From: Candidatus Woesearchaeota archaeon
GTDB lineage: Archaea; Nanobdellota; Nanobdellia; Woesearchaeales; WJIZ01
Assembly: GCA_018221205.1 (NCBI GenBank)
Contig: JAAOYF010000014.1
Coordinates: 1-45,397, forward strand
DNA: 45,397 nt
Direction: 5' to 3'
The notes under the pieces were generated by a model. The model did no database searches and was not told the origin of the DNA. It saw only the letters and a list, made by a program, of their open reading frames with translations. A program made the translations under genes and the position numbers. Below are positions 15,200 to 24,500 of this stretch, piece by piece (within the stretch, counting starts at the first letter, position 1; every line of letters starts with the position of its first letter).

Positions 15200-17230
15200 G
15201 ATGATATAGATAGAGACTCCAAAGAAAAGGATGATGAACGTTAGATAGACCCAAGGCGTGAAGAATTTCCTCTCCATCTGGTTGATCCAAACCAGGACCC
15301 TCTCCATAGTGCTCAATCCAGTCAATTCAATCATGGTCTGAGTATTCTCACTGTAGCTATTCCCGTCTTTATCCTTATAATTCACGATGATCCGAAGGTC
15401 ATTCTCTCCAGCTTTCAGATCTTTTCCTTTCATATCAACGACAATCTGCCTGTTCCCCACCAATTCCTCGATGTTCCATGTCCGTTGATAATCATCATGA
15501 TCGAGGATGATCTCAATATCATAGGCATTTCCGTAAGAATCTTTTTTCAATACAAACTCTAGTACATATTCATCCTTGTAACCAATAGTAACAGGATGCT
15601 GTATCTCCACAATCTCCACGGACGGCTTTTCCAGGACCCGATAAGAGATCCGTTGTGTTCCCAGGACCTCATCTGAGCGTATCATCATGACCGCTTCCCG
15701 CTTTCCCGGTTCATTCCCAGGCAGAGTAAATGAAACTTTTTTCTCCTGAGCTATTCCCAGGCTCAATTCCTGACAGCTCTTATCAAGGCAGATAGACAAT
15801 TTCTCAAAGAAGGTATTTCCTTCGTTCACCACATCACATCTCAAGATGCTCTCTTCCCCTAGATAAAATTCCTCTTTGGCCAGGACACATTCCAAAGCAA
15901 TATCTTTAGCATAGCTTTTGCCATTGCTCTCCTGCCTCTCTTGTAGGATATCCTCGATATCATTCCTGCTCAGGATGACTTCATCAGGATGCACCAGGAA
16001 TGAGCCTTTCTGGCTGACATTCTGCGCTGTATAGATCAAAACAGGGAAAGTATAATAATATCCCTCTTCCAGTTGGCCAATACGGACAATCCAGGAGACC
16101 TCTTTCTCCTCACCAGGCTCCAAGACAACAAATCGAGCACCATTATCTTCAACAATCATATCTTTTGATTTCACAAGGCGCAATTCTTCAGAGACATAGT
16201 AATCATTGGTATTTTTCACAAAGGCATTGATAAGATTGTATGAATTGAATCCGATGCTTCCCCTCTCAGCAACTACCTGAAGGGTGATGCCTGTTTCTAT
16301 ATCTCCTTCAAAATCAAGAAGAGTGGTGTCAAAATCAATGATGCTTGTCCTTACTTCAACACTCTTTCCCAGCCAGCTTAATCCGACCGCGGGCTCGGTT
16401 GCATCCACACTCTCCCTTAATTTGATATGAGTAGGATCGATAAAGCCCAGTTGCCCATAGGTAACATCATAGGCGACCCAGCCATAATCAGGGAAATACA
16501 CCTCTGCCCAGCCATGTGCCCCCCATTTCTCAGGAAACAGCGGTGACTCAGTATATGCTATTCCGGACACAAATCTGGCAGGAATCCCCAGGCTGCGGGC
16601 CATCGCGAGAAACAAATTTGTCAATTCATCACAGACCCCCTTCCTTTCCCGCAACACCCAAGATGCAGGTTGGGCAACAGATGCAGTAAGTGTGCTGAGG
16701 TTATATTGGATATTGGTGCCAGACCATGCAGCCAGTTTATGGACAGCTCTGAACAGATCATCCTCTCCGCTTGCTAGAGTACTGGCTAAGATGATGATAT
16801 CTCCATTATCAGAATCGATAGTAGCAGAGGGCAGGGTATACTTCCTCAATTCTCTGGGAATGTTTTCGATAGGAAAATCAACCTTCCCCTTCACTTTGTT
16901 GCGCACACTCTTCAATCGCACATCTGTATCGATCAAGAAAGAATACTCTCCGAAATAAGGTCTGTCCCAGAAAAAAGGCACAACACCGTTCTGGACATTC
17001 GTCTCAGGATTAGTGGTAAAGCGCAATATCTCTTGCCGATGATCTTCAATAGGGAAGAACGAGACATTCGCTCCGATATATTTGATCAAGGCACCTGCCC
17101 TCTCTTCCTCAACGATAAAGTCGCTCGAGATCTTCACATTCACATCAACGGTGTCAGCGTGGAAGAACCATTGGGCATAGCTATAAGGGACAAGCACTAG
17201 GAGAAATACTATCACCAAACTTTTTTTCAT
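15188..17230 (-). CDS. Secreted, membrane-anchored transglutaminase-fold protein
   Basis: The 680-residue protein has a signal peptide (about 1-19, ending SYAQ), an N-terminal beta-rich region, a transglutaminase/protease core, and Ig-like domains before a C-terminal membrane helix at about 656-677. The core has the triad: Cys200 in RKGVCDELTNLFLAMARSLG, His239 in GAHGWAEV, and Asp255 in WVAYDVTYGQ. Such archaeal proteins could cross-link or cut surface proteins; which is not shown by sequence. It faces the pilin-like operon and is close to the giant adhesin gene, so a role in anchoring or processing surface proteins is a fair inference. A TATA box (TATATAAAA) lies 27 bp before the ATG. Confidence 0.87.
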   Translation of the reverse strand: MKKSLVIVFLLVLVPYSYAQWFFHADTVDVNVKISSDFIVEEERAGALIKYIGANVSFFPIEDHRQEILRFTTNPETNVQNGVVPFFWDRPYFGEYSFLIDTDVRLKSVRNKVKGKVDFPIENIPRELRKYTLPSATIDSDNGDIIILASTLASGEDDLFRAVHKLAAWSGTNIQYNLSTLTASVAQPASWVLRERKGVCDELTNLFLAMARSLGIPARFVSGIAYTESPLFPEKWGAHGWAEVYFPDYGWVAYDVTYGQLGFIDPTHIKLRESVDATEPAVGLSWLGKSVEVRTSIIDFDTTLLDFEGDIETGITLQVVAERGSIGFNSYNLINAFVKNTNDYYVSEELRLVKSKDMIVEDNGARFVVLEPGEEKEVSWIVRIGQLEEGYYYTFPVLIYTAQNVSQKGSFLVHPDEVILSRNDIEDILQERQESNGKSYAKDIALECVLAKEEFYLGEESILRCDVVNEGNTFFEKLSICLDKSCQELSLGIAQEKKVSFTLPGNEPGKREAVMMIRSDEVLGTQRISYRVLEKPSVEIVEIQHPVTIGYKDEYVLEFVLKKDSYGNAYDIEIILDHDDYQRTWNIEELVGNRQIVVDMKGKDLKAGENDLRIIVNYKDKDGNSYSENTQTMIELTGLSTMERVLVWINQMERKFFTPWVYLTFIILFFGVSIYIILRK

Positions 17231-17250
17231 ACTCTTCCTTTATAAGGCTC

Positions 17251-17263
17251 GTATATAAAATTT
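17251..17263 (-). promoter_or_regulatory. TATA box for the transglutaminase gene
   Basis: Minus-strand AATTTTATATACG is centred near 17257, 27 bp before ATG 17230. A GGAAGAG stretch just before the ATG may assist translation. Confidence 0.5.
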
Positions 17264-17314
17264 ACCCCGAAAAGACAGAAAGAATAGAATCAGGACAGTG
17301 ACGCCGGCTGCCTT

Positions 17315-17417
17315 AGGGGGCTTTATGCCCCCTTTGTGCTCCTACAAGAATCAAAGATTCTTGAGGTTCCGAAATCATTTGATTTCGGTAACTTTGCCGA
17401 GGATTTTGAAAATCCTC
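17315..17417 (+). repeat. Hairpin array, copy A (four hairpins)
   Basis: Four perfect hairpins follow each other: AGGGGGC-TTTAT-GCCCCCT (17315-17333); CAAGAATC-AAA-GATTCTTG (17345-17363); CCGAAATC-ATTT-GATTTCGG (17369-17388); and an 8-bp stem GAGGATTT with loop TGA (17399-17417). The spacer after hairpin 1, CCTTTGTGCTC, recurs in copy B. There is no reading frame here. GCCGAGG at 17396-17402 equals the 5' acceptor strand of the neighbouring tRNA-Ser. Confidence 0.7.
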
Positions 17418-17426
17418 ACAAAAACC

Positions 17427-17440
17427 TTTTAAACTAAATA
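17427..17440 (+). promoter_or_regulatory. TATA box upstream of the tRNA-Ser locus
   Basis: TTTTAAACTAAATA is centred near 17430. Initiation about 26 bp downstream falls at 17456-17459, the first base of the partial tRNA 5' copy and not at the intact tRNA, which begins 64 bp later. Confidence 0.45.
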
Positions 17441-17453
17441 GTCGTTCTTGACA

Positions 17454-17534
17454 TCCATGCCGAGGTCGCACACGTTAAGATTTTGCTGACGCAAAATCCA
17501 CTGGCGCGACTCGTCATTCCATGCCGAGGTCGCA
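17454..17534 (+). repeat. 17-bp direct repeat: partial copy of the tRNA-Ser 5' end
   Basis: TCCATGCCGAGGTCGCA occurs at 17454-17470 and again at 17518-17534, where it begins the intact tRNA. The 64-bp unit between the repeat starts can fold on its own: CGAGGTCGC (17461-17469) pairs with GCGACTCG (17506-17513) with one bulged base, enclosing a perfect 8-bp hairpin GATTTTGC-TGAC-GCAAAATC (17479-17498). It would lie at the 5' end of the tRNA transcript. Confidence 0.65.
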
Positions 17535-17606
17535 TAACCTGGTATTGCGCAGGATTGCTAATCCTGTTTCCTCACGGATATGTGGGTTCAAATCCCATCC
17601 TCGGCG
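17523..17606 (+). tRNA. tRNA-Ser (anticodon GCU)
   Basis: Acceptor arms GCCGAGG (17523-17529) and CCTCGGC (17599-17605) pair over 7 bp, with discriminator G at 17606 as expected for serine tRNAs. The anticodon stem CAGGA/TCCTG encloses TTGCTAA with anticodon GCT. A long variable arm (TTTCCTCACGGATAT) and the T arm GTGGG-TTCAAAT-CCCAT complete a class II tRNA. No intron is needed, and CCA is not encoded. It reads AGC/AGU serine codons. Confidence 0.93.
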
Positions 17607-17736
17607 TAGCCTTGGGGAACTTTTAGTTCCCCTTTGTGCTCTTCTACGAGATACTGAGAAACTCAAAGAGTTTCTGGTATGCTCAGAAATCTTCGATTTC
17701 TGACATCTTTGAAAGACCTCAAGACCATCCTCGGCG
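17595..17736 (+). repeat. 12-bp direct repeat of the tRNA-Ser 3' end bracketing hairpin array copy B
   Basis: CCATCCTCGGCG occurs at 17595-17606 (tRNA 3' end) and at 17725-17736, a 130-bp shift. The bracketed DNA is hairpin array copy B. The arrangement resembles a small insertion at a tRNA 3' end that restored or duplicated the end sequence. Confidence 0.6.
17614..17713 (+). repeat. Hairpin array, copy B (three strong hairpins plus one weak)
   Basis: GGGGAAC-TTTTA-GTTCCCC (17614-17632), spacer CCTTTGTGCTCTTCTAC, AGAAACTC-AAA-GAGTTTCT (17657-17675), TCAGAAATC-TTC-GATTTCTGA, then a weak TCTT-TGA-AAGA. Order, loops AAA and TGA, and the spacer match copy A, while stem sequences differ but remain paired. 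This is what a conserved RNA shape would leave. Confidence 0.65.
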
Positions 17737-17746
17737 TTTTTTTTCT
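17731..17746 (+). terminator. T-run terminator after the tRNA-Ser locus
   Basis: TCGGCG is followed by an uninterrupted run of eight T. Archaeal RNA polymerase commonly stops at T-runs, so the transcript may include the tRNA and all of hairpin array copy B. Confidence 0.55.
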
Positions 17747-17843
17747 TAAGAAAATACTTCATAACAAAGAGAGAAGCCCATTCTGAAATTTTTTACATAT
17801 CCTTTCCGAATCAGTTAGGCACCAGAAGTTGGCGCGCGTTAGA

Positions 17844-17992
17844 GTTACATATTAGTAATAAAAAGCTATATATTAGTACCATTAGACTACAAATTAGTAT
17901 AAAATTATTACATAATAGTAGATAAGGCTTACAAAATAGTATATTAGTAGTTACATAATAGTAACCTTTATAAATAAATCAGCCTATTAGTA
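17844..17992 (+). repeat. Phased operator-like repeat array upstream of the double-HTH gene
   Basis: Copies of (A/T)(T/A)TAGTA start at 17851, 17872, 17893, 17914 and 17935, exactly 21 bp apart, then at 17943, 17957 and 17986. The wider context is TTACA-TAATAGTA; two copies are near palindromes (GTTAC-N6-GTAAT at 17844 and GTTAC-N6-GTAAC at 17950-17965). A 21-bp step is two helical turns, so proteins would line up on one face. The last copies flank the TATA box of the HTH gene. Confidence 0.75.
17966..17976 (+). promoter_or_regulatory. TATA box for the double-HTH gene
   Basis: CTTTATAAATA is centred near 17971, 29 bp before the TTG start at 18000. Transcription should begin right at or just before the start codon. 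Repeat copies on both sides suggest autorepression by steric block. Confidence 0.6.
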
Positions 17993-17999
17993 GCCTAAA

Positions 18000-18503
18000 T
18001 TGGATATTCGGGAGAGAACTGAAGTAATCAGCGAAATTTCTAGACTGTTAAGTGGGTTAAGGGAAGATGAAAGAAGGCAAATTCTCGTCAATATCGAGAG
18101 TCTGCAAGAAGATATTCCTATTTCCGCATTCAGATCCCCCATTTCTGGTTTGGAAGTTATTGTCAAGTTTCTCAAGGAAAACGCAAGAAGAACGACAAAA
18201 GAAATCGCAAAGATCCTCAACAGGAAACTCACAACTATCTATACAACCTACAGTGCGACAAAGATCAAACATCCCGAGCCCTTAGACCTCACAGGACGAG
18301 GAATTCTCATTCCCACACAAATTTTCCAAAATCGTCGTTATTCCATTCTTGAGTCGCTTGTTGCCTTCCTGAAGGAGAACAAGCGCTTCTCATTACACGA
18401 AATTGCCGCTCTCCTGAATAAGCAATACAACACCGTCAAGACAGTCTATCGGCGGTATATGATAAAGAGACGTGGTAGAGCTAAGAGTGAAAGAAAAAAA
18501 TAA
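18000..18503 (+). CDS. Double helix-turn-helix DNA-binding protein
   Basis: The frame begins with TTG at 18000, which has no in-frame ATG alternative before residue 153 and fits a leaderless transcript from the upstream TATA box. The 167-residue basic protein has an N-terminal helical region (1-35) and two related HTH domains: about 50-88 (LEVIVKFLKENARRTTKEIA then KILNRKLTTIYTTY) and about 115-156 (LESLVAFLKENKRFSLHEIA then ALLNKQYNTVKTVY). Both share LE-x2-V-x-FLKEN and EIA-x2-LN. I recall similar paired domains in DPANN genomes. It lies downstream of the phased repeat array and overlaps the giant surface gene start, so it likely regulates itself and that gene. Confidence 0.75.
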   Translation: MDIRERTEVISEISRLLSGLREDERRQILVNIESLQEDIPISAFRSPISGLEVIVKFLKENARRTTKEIAKILNRKLTTIYTTYSATKIKHPEPLDLTGRGILIPTQIFQNRRYSILESLVAFLKENKRFSLHEIAALLNKQYNTVKTVYRRYMIKRRGRAKSERKK

Positions 18504-21500
18504 GGTGATAGAGTCATTGAAAAGGGCTTTTGCTAATAAGAGCTCTGTCCTAGTTTTAGCTGTACTCTTAGCCACCATGCTCTTCGCTGCTTTGCTTTAT
18601 TTCAACCCGACCATAACAGGATTTGCAGTATTTGACCAGAATGAGATCTCAGAAAAAGTGGAGTGGAATCTGGACAAGACAACACAGAAGACTATCACGC
18701 TGAATGCGACAAAAGAACTGACAGCTATCTCCATATCCGGTGAATTGAACGGTTCTGCTAGGGTCTATCTCCTTTACAATGATGAGAGATATCTTATCTT
18801 CGACGGATCGAACGTTACGTCGCTAGTCTATCCACTGCAAGCGAACGTATCAAATGCATCCATAACAACCATCTTGAAATATCAATCAGGGACAGCATTC
18901 GACCCTGATGATGACGGCATCTCTCTGGATACAGAAGCGATCGACTTCACCGTAAATGAATCTAGGATAAACGAAACCTTAAACGCATCCAATCTCTGCA
19001 CAGTATGGGCAGCAGAACAATCTCTTTGCCATGGCTCATCTTCATGCTGTGATTTCCTCGATCTCAACCAAGATTCAGAGGACTGGGATGATGCATTCTA
19101 TCTCACCTCCAAACAGCCCTCTTACAGTGTTTCAGCCCAGATTTTCTATATAGACTACAGCCTTGATCCTAAAAATCCATATACAGATTTCTATTCAAGC
19201 AGCAAAGCCACCTTGCCTGCATTCTTCTACAAAACCCAAGGCACCTTCACAGCAGAGTGCACGGATACGTGCACATTGTCAGGAATCAAAGGATCCTCTT
19301 TCACCTTGCTTATTGAGATAGATGACGGTTCCATGACCATAGATGGACTGCAGTACTCACTTGATTCAGCAACAAATTCACCGCCTTCCTTCCAGGATCT
19401 CCCAAATCTTACCATAGAGAAGGACTCAACCTATATGTTGAATCTTTCTGACTATGTCTCTGATAGCGAGGGAGATATCTTGACCTATAAGGTGTTCCAG
19501 CTGGATAACATAAGCATAAACTTCTCAGGAAATCTCGCATACCTGACTCCAGATCCAGGCTATAGGGGGCAGGCTTCAACATTTATCATAGCAAATGACT
19601 CACAAGCGATCGGTATTTCCAACATCTTCACCATAATGGTGGAAGAGACTGAAGAGCCATTCAAACCCATAAAGCAAGTAGAGCTTGGAAAGCCTGTTAC
19701 GTGGAGAAAACGCCTCTCAGCAACCAAGAATCTTACCTTCAATCTCACACCGCATGCCTACAATATCTCAGTGAAGCAGATCATCACAGATATCTCTCTG
19801 AAAATTCCAGAAAGATTCATCGCCATAGCAGGAAAATCTCTGAAAAAGTACAATAACGACACCTTCATCAAAGTGAAGCAGAAGCTGCTCAAGGCCCAAC
19901 AGCAAGACATACAGCTGAACATTGAAAATACCACAGGAACAGTCGAGATTGAGTACATGACAGAAGGCCCTGAAGCATTTGAGTCTTCTCTCGACAACGG
20001 AAAACAAGTAATCATCAGTTCAGAGGTCCATTATGAGGATATAAAAGCATTCACCACCATAAGAGAAAGCTCTCTCAGCTCGATCAATCTCTTCCACGTC
20101 ATCAATGGTACCAAGCAAAAGATAGCGTTCAACGCATCCGATACTGATGGAGATTCATTATACGATTACATCGAGTGGACCATTCCCCATTTGAGCAACC
20201 AGACCTATGAGATCATATACATCTCAAAAGCAGAACACTTGGATACAAACAGGACATTCATTGCTGACATAACTGACAAAGTAGAAAGCAGGGATGGTGA
20301 TTGGATAGCTGTCCCAGATAGCAATTACGTAAGGATTACGTTCGAAAGAAAACTCTCAAAAGGCCGCGACATCACGATCTTCGCGAGATCGAATGATTCC
20401 GCAACTGTGGAAGTATTCCTCGAAAACTCCACAGACCAACTCGCTAATTTTGGCTCCATCAATATAGATCAGCGCTACCAGATATTCCTCAATAATCTCA
20501 CTCAAGAAGCAGATACATTCGATTTATTGGTAAGTGGAGGGACAGTTGAGTTTGATTATATCGTTGATCCAGCTGTCGGAGTGAATATAACTCAGCCTGA
20601 CGCAGCTGCTCCAGGAATGGACGTTGTCGTGCAATTCGTCGGAACAAGCTTTGATGCTACTGATACAGTGACCGTAAATACAACAGATATCATTGTTGGA
20701 CCAATAACAGTCACTGATCAAACTGGTGCTGTAGTCTCTTCAGGAGGCCGCGTCTTAACGACAGTCTTCTTTATCAGCGATGTAGCGACAGATCAAGATG
20801 TGCAGGTGAATATCACCGGTTCAACAATCCCGAATCCATTCAAGATTATAACACCAACAACTGGTTCAGGTAATTTCACCGGCGCTTCCGGAACAGTAAC
20901 AATTGGTGATGGCAATAACGGCACGCGGACACAAGGTGGAGCGATAATTCTTGACAGCCTCATTATACCATCGGGTGTGACAGTAATAGTTGATACCTCT
21001 GATCCCGATGCCACCGCAAGCAATGGAAATCAGGGATTCCTTCCTGCAGTGATATTAGTTGACGGCCCCGTAAACATCTCTGGAACGTTGAACATAAGCG
21101 GCCAAGATGGAGCAGTTGGTGCAAGTGCAGGAACCGGCGGAGCAGGCGGAGATGGAGGTCCAGGAGCAGGCGGAGGAGGTTCTGCTGGAGGAGACGGTAC
21201 AGCTGCCATAGGTGCTGGAGGAGATGGATTCTCAGGCGGCGGCGGCGGAGCGAGAGGCTCAGGCGGAGATGGCGGAGATGGCGGAGCAGGCACTGGCGGG
21301 CCAGGAGTGGCTGGCGGAGATGGCGGCGGCGGAGATGGCGGCTATCCAATGTTTGGTGATTCACCCTTGGGAGGCCAAGGTGGTGAGGATCCTGGAGGAA
21401 GTGCAGGAAGTACTGGAGCAGGCGGTTCAGGAGATCCTTTCGGTACCCAAGCTACAGCAAGTGCTGGAGTGAATACTGCTGGAGAAGGAGGTGCAAGCGG

Positions 21501-24500
21501 CGCTGGTGAGAGCGGCGGAGCTTCCGGCGGAGGCGGAGGCGGATTTGGAACAGCAGGTACAGATGGCCAACAGCAATCCGGCGGAGATTTAAACGAACAA
21601 GGCTATGGCGGTTTGGTAGCAGGAAATCAATTCTTAGTTCCACTCTCAGGAGGTTCGGGTGGATCAGGAGGTTCTCCAGATGACGGAGGCTCCGGAGATA
21701 GGATGGGGGGAGGAGGCGCAGGTGGAGGAGGAAGTGTCCTTATCTACTCACCAATTGAAATCAGAATAACCGGTTATATCTTATCAGAAGGTGGAGATGG
21801 TGGAAATGCTGGTCCCGGAGGAACTCAACGTGCCGGCGCAGGAGGAGGAGGTTCAGGCGGTGCAATAACACTTCAATCTCCAATAATCAACAATACGGGC
21901 CTTATCAATACCACAGGAGGAGGAGCAGGAACCTATGGAGGAACTGGCGCTGCAGGTGGAACAGGCGGCTTAGGAAGATTGAGGATTGATGGTGCTCGAG
22001 ACTCAACCTATTTTGGATCTGGATCAACTTATGGCAGCGGTTTCATAGGTCCTGCGTTAACTGAAATTGAAGTAGACCAAATCTCAGGAATTGCGGCTGC
22101 TTCTTCAACCGTTGATATCAGAATAATAAATTCACTTGGCACCGATTATTACAAGACAACAGCAGATAGTGATGGAGACTTTACTATCACTCCCGCATAT
22201 AGAAAGGGGTTGAACTATATCTCAGCCATGCAAAATACAAGCAGCGATACTTATTCAGTTATGGGATCTGCCTCAGTTGGAGTCTTTGATTACACACCAC
22301 CACCGAATATTACCGCCTTGGATTATCCACCAGATGTATCTTTTGTCAATGATGTTCCTCTCGACTATAACTTCACCGTTCATGATGATCAATTCATTGC
22401 AAACTGCAGCCTTTGGACAAATATGAGTGCTACCTGGACACTCAATACAACAATAGTACCAACAACAAATAATTCCCAGACATACAATATTACCCTAATT
22501 GTTCCAGATGGGAAGTTTAAATGGAATGTGCAGTGCTACGATAATGCATCCGGGTCCTCTTGGTTCAGCACAAATTACACCTTTACATTGGATTCAATCA
22601 AGCCAGAGGCGACAATCATATCAATTGATCCAAATCCAGCAAATCAGACATTGGACAATGTGACTGTTGAATGGGCTGCTTCCGATATCCATCTGCACAC
22701 CGCTTACGTAAATGTAACGTATCAAGATGGCTCCTTTATCAGCCAGTACACTGATAATTTCACCTTGACAACGATCAACCTCTCTGATGCAGGGAACTAT
22801 ACGATAACCTTATTTGCGAATGACTCAGCCGGTAACATCAATACGACATCAAGCATATTGACAGTAATTGACAGAATTCCGCCGAATATCACCCTGATCA
22901 ATCCAACGAATAGGACGTATGATATGGATGGCAACATCAATTTCACGTTTAATATAACAGATTTCTCATCTATCTTGAACTGCAGCCTCTTGTTCAGCGG
23001 AATCCCGATATCTTCTAATACAAGTGTCAATAAGAGCATTGCACAGAAATTTAGACAGACGAATATGGCTGATGGAGATTATATCTGGCATATCAGCTGC
23101 ACCGATGCTGAAACCAATCTCGGCCGCTCTTCAAACTGGACAGTGATTGTCGATAAAACCTTACCAACAGTCACGCTCAATTATCCCGAAAACAATAGGT
23201 ATTTCTCCCAATTAACGCTTCAGATGAACCACACGCCGGATGATCCCGGAGTGGCAGATCATCTAGAGGCATGTGAGCTTTGGACTAATTTTTCAAGCAG
23301 CTGGCAGCTCAATCAGACAGAATATTCTCCAAAATCAGACCAGAACAACGGATTTGACTTTGTCACGCTGTCTGAAAATGTCTACAGCTGGAATGTCGTC
23401 TGTAACGACACGGCGAAGAACATCGGCTGGGGCACAGCAAATTACACCTTTACTGTTGATATCACAAACCCAACTGTTGAATTTATCTGGCCTACCCCCA
23501 TAAACAACAGTAATCAGACCTCTTCAAGCCTGACCATAAATGTCAGCCACACCGAGATCCATCCCGAAATCCTGGTGCTTCTCATCAACTCTTCAAGAAA
23601 TGTCACCAAGCCTTACAGCGGATCATTCACCAATATGACCCTCACTGATCTTGACGATGGCATATACACAGTCAGGGTAGGCGTAAATGATTCTGCAAAG
23701 AATATCAATTATACAGAGATAAGACTTATACGTATCGATGCAACACCCCCACAGCTTTATCTGGAATCACCCCTTAATGATACCTGGAAGACGAGCACGA
23801 GTGTGGACTTCAATTACAACACATCGGATAATCTCATTGGTGTAGAGAACTGCACACTCTATATAGCCGGAACTCTGAATGACACCAGTTCATCGATAAC
23901 AGAAGGCATTTCCCAACAGCTCTCCGCAAATATAGGCAACAGCTTCAGTAATGAATGGTATGTCAGCTGTATTGACAGGCTTGGAAACACCAATGACTCA
24001 GAGACAAGGATAATCAAAGTGGATATTACGTTCCCCGGCATGGAGGATGAAGCCATTAACGGTACAGAGTTTGATGTCAATGACCATATCTGCCTCAACG
24101 TCACGGCTTCAGATACCTATTCAGGTGTTGCCCAGGTACTGGCAGAGATTGACTATCCTACATCCGGTTTGACTAATGTTTCCCTATCAAATTCAAGTAC
24201 CTGTAAAGGTGCAGGTGGAGCTGTCTGGGCAGCAGCATTGCAGCTCGTCGAGGACAAGAACTATAATTGGAGCAGGACCTTTGCTGTTGACATAGCAGGG
24301 AATGTGAATATCACCTATCCTCCAACAATCCTTAATTGGTCAGCAAATGCAACAATCTTCCTCAATACCACGATTCTGCAGCCAACGATTAATTTCGTAC
24401 TCAATGAATCATCAAATTCCATTAATGTCAGTTATTTGCAGCAATGTAACGTAAGTTGCCGTGATGATTCTAGCGCATCATGCGAAGGCATCTATCTCTT

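Noticed and set aside
17595-17736. Attachment sites of an integrated virus or plasmid
   Set aside because: The 12-bp tRNA 3'-end repeat has the right look, but only 130 bp lie between copies and there is no integrase gene in the window, so an integrated element is not supported.
17514-17762. An 82-codon minus-strand frame across the tRNA-Ser gene
   Set aside because: It reads through the tRNA and the hairpins antisense; its protein-like look is the usual false translation of a tRNA region.
17844-17992. CRISPR array
   Set aside because: The unit is a 7-13-base motif with 21-bp period in AT-rich DNA, too short and variable for CRISPR repeats and without spacer-size gaps.
17844-17992. Iteron-type replication origin
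   Set aside because: Iterons next to a DNA-binding protein gene would fit a plasmid-like origin, but the sites surround a TATA box and the gene has no replication-initiator domain, so an operator array is the simpler reading. It remains untested.
21030-21364. Pro-rich and Leu/Arg-rich reading frames on the minus strand
   Set aside because: They are mirror images of the GGA/GGC-rich glycine block of the giant gene. The repetitive Pro or Leu/Arg composition follows from the codons of the plus strand.
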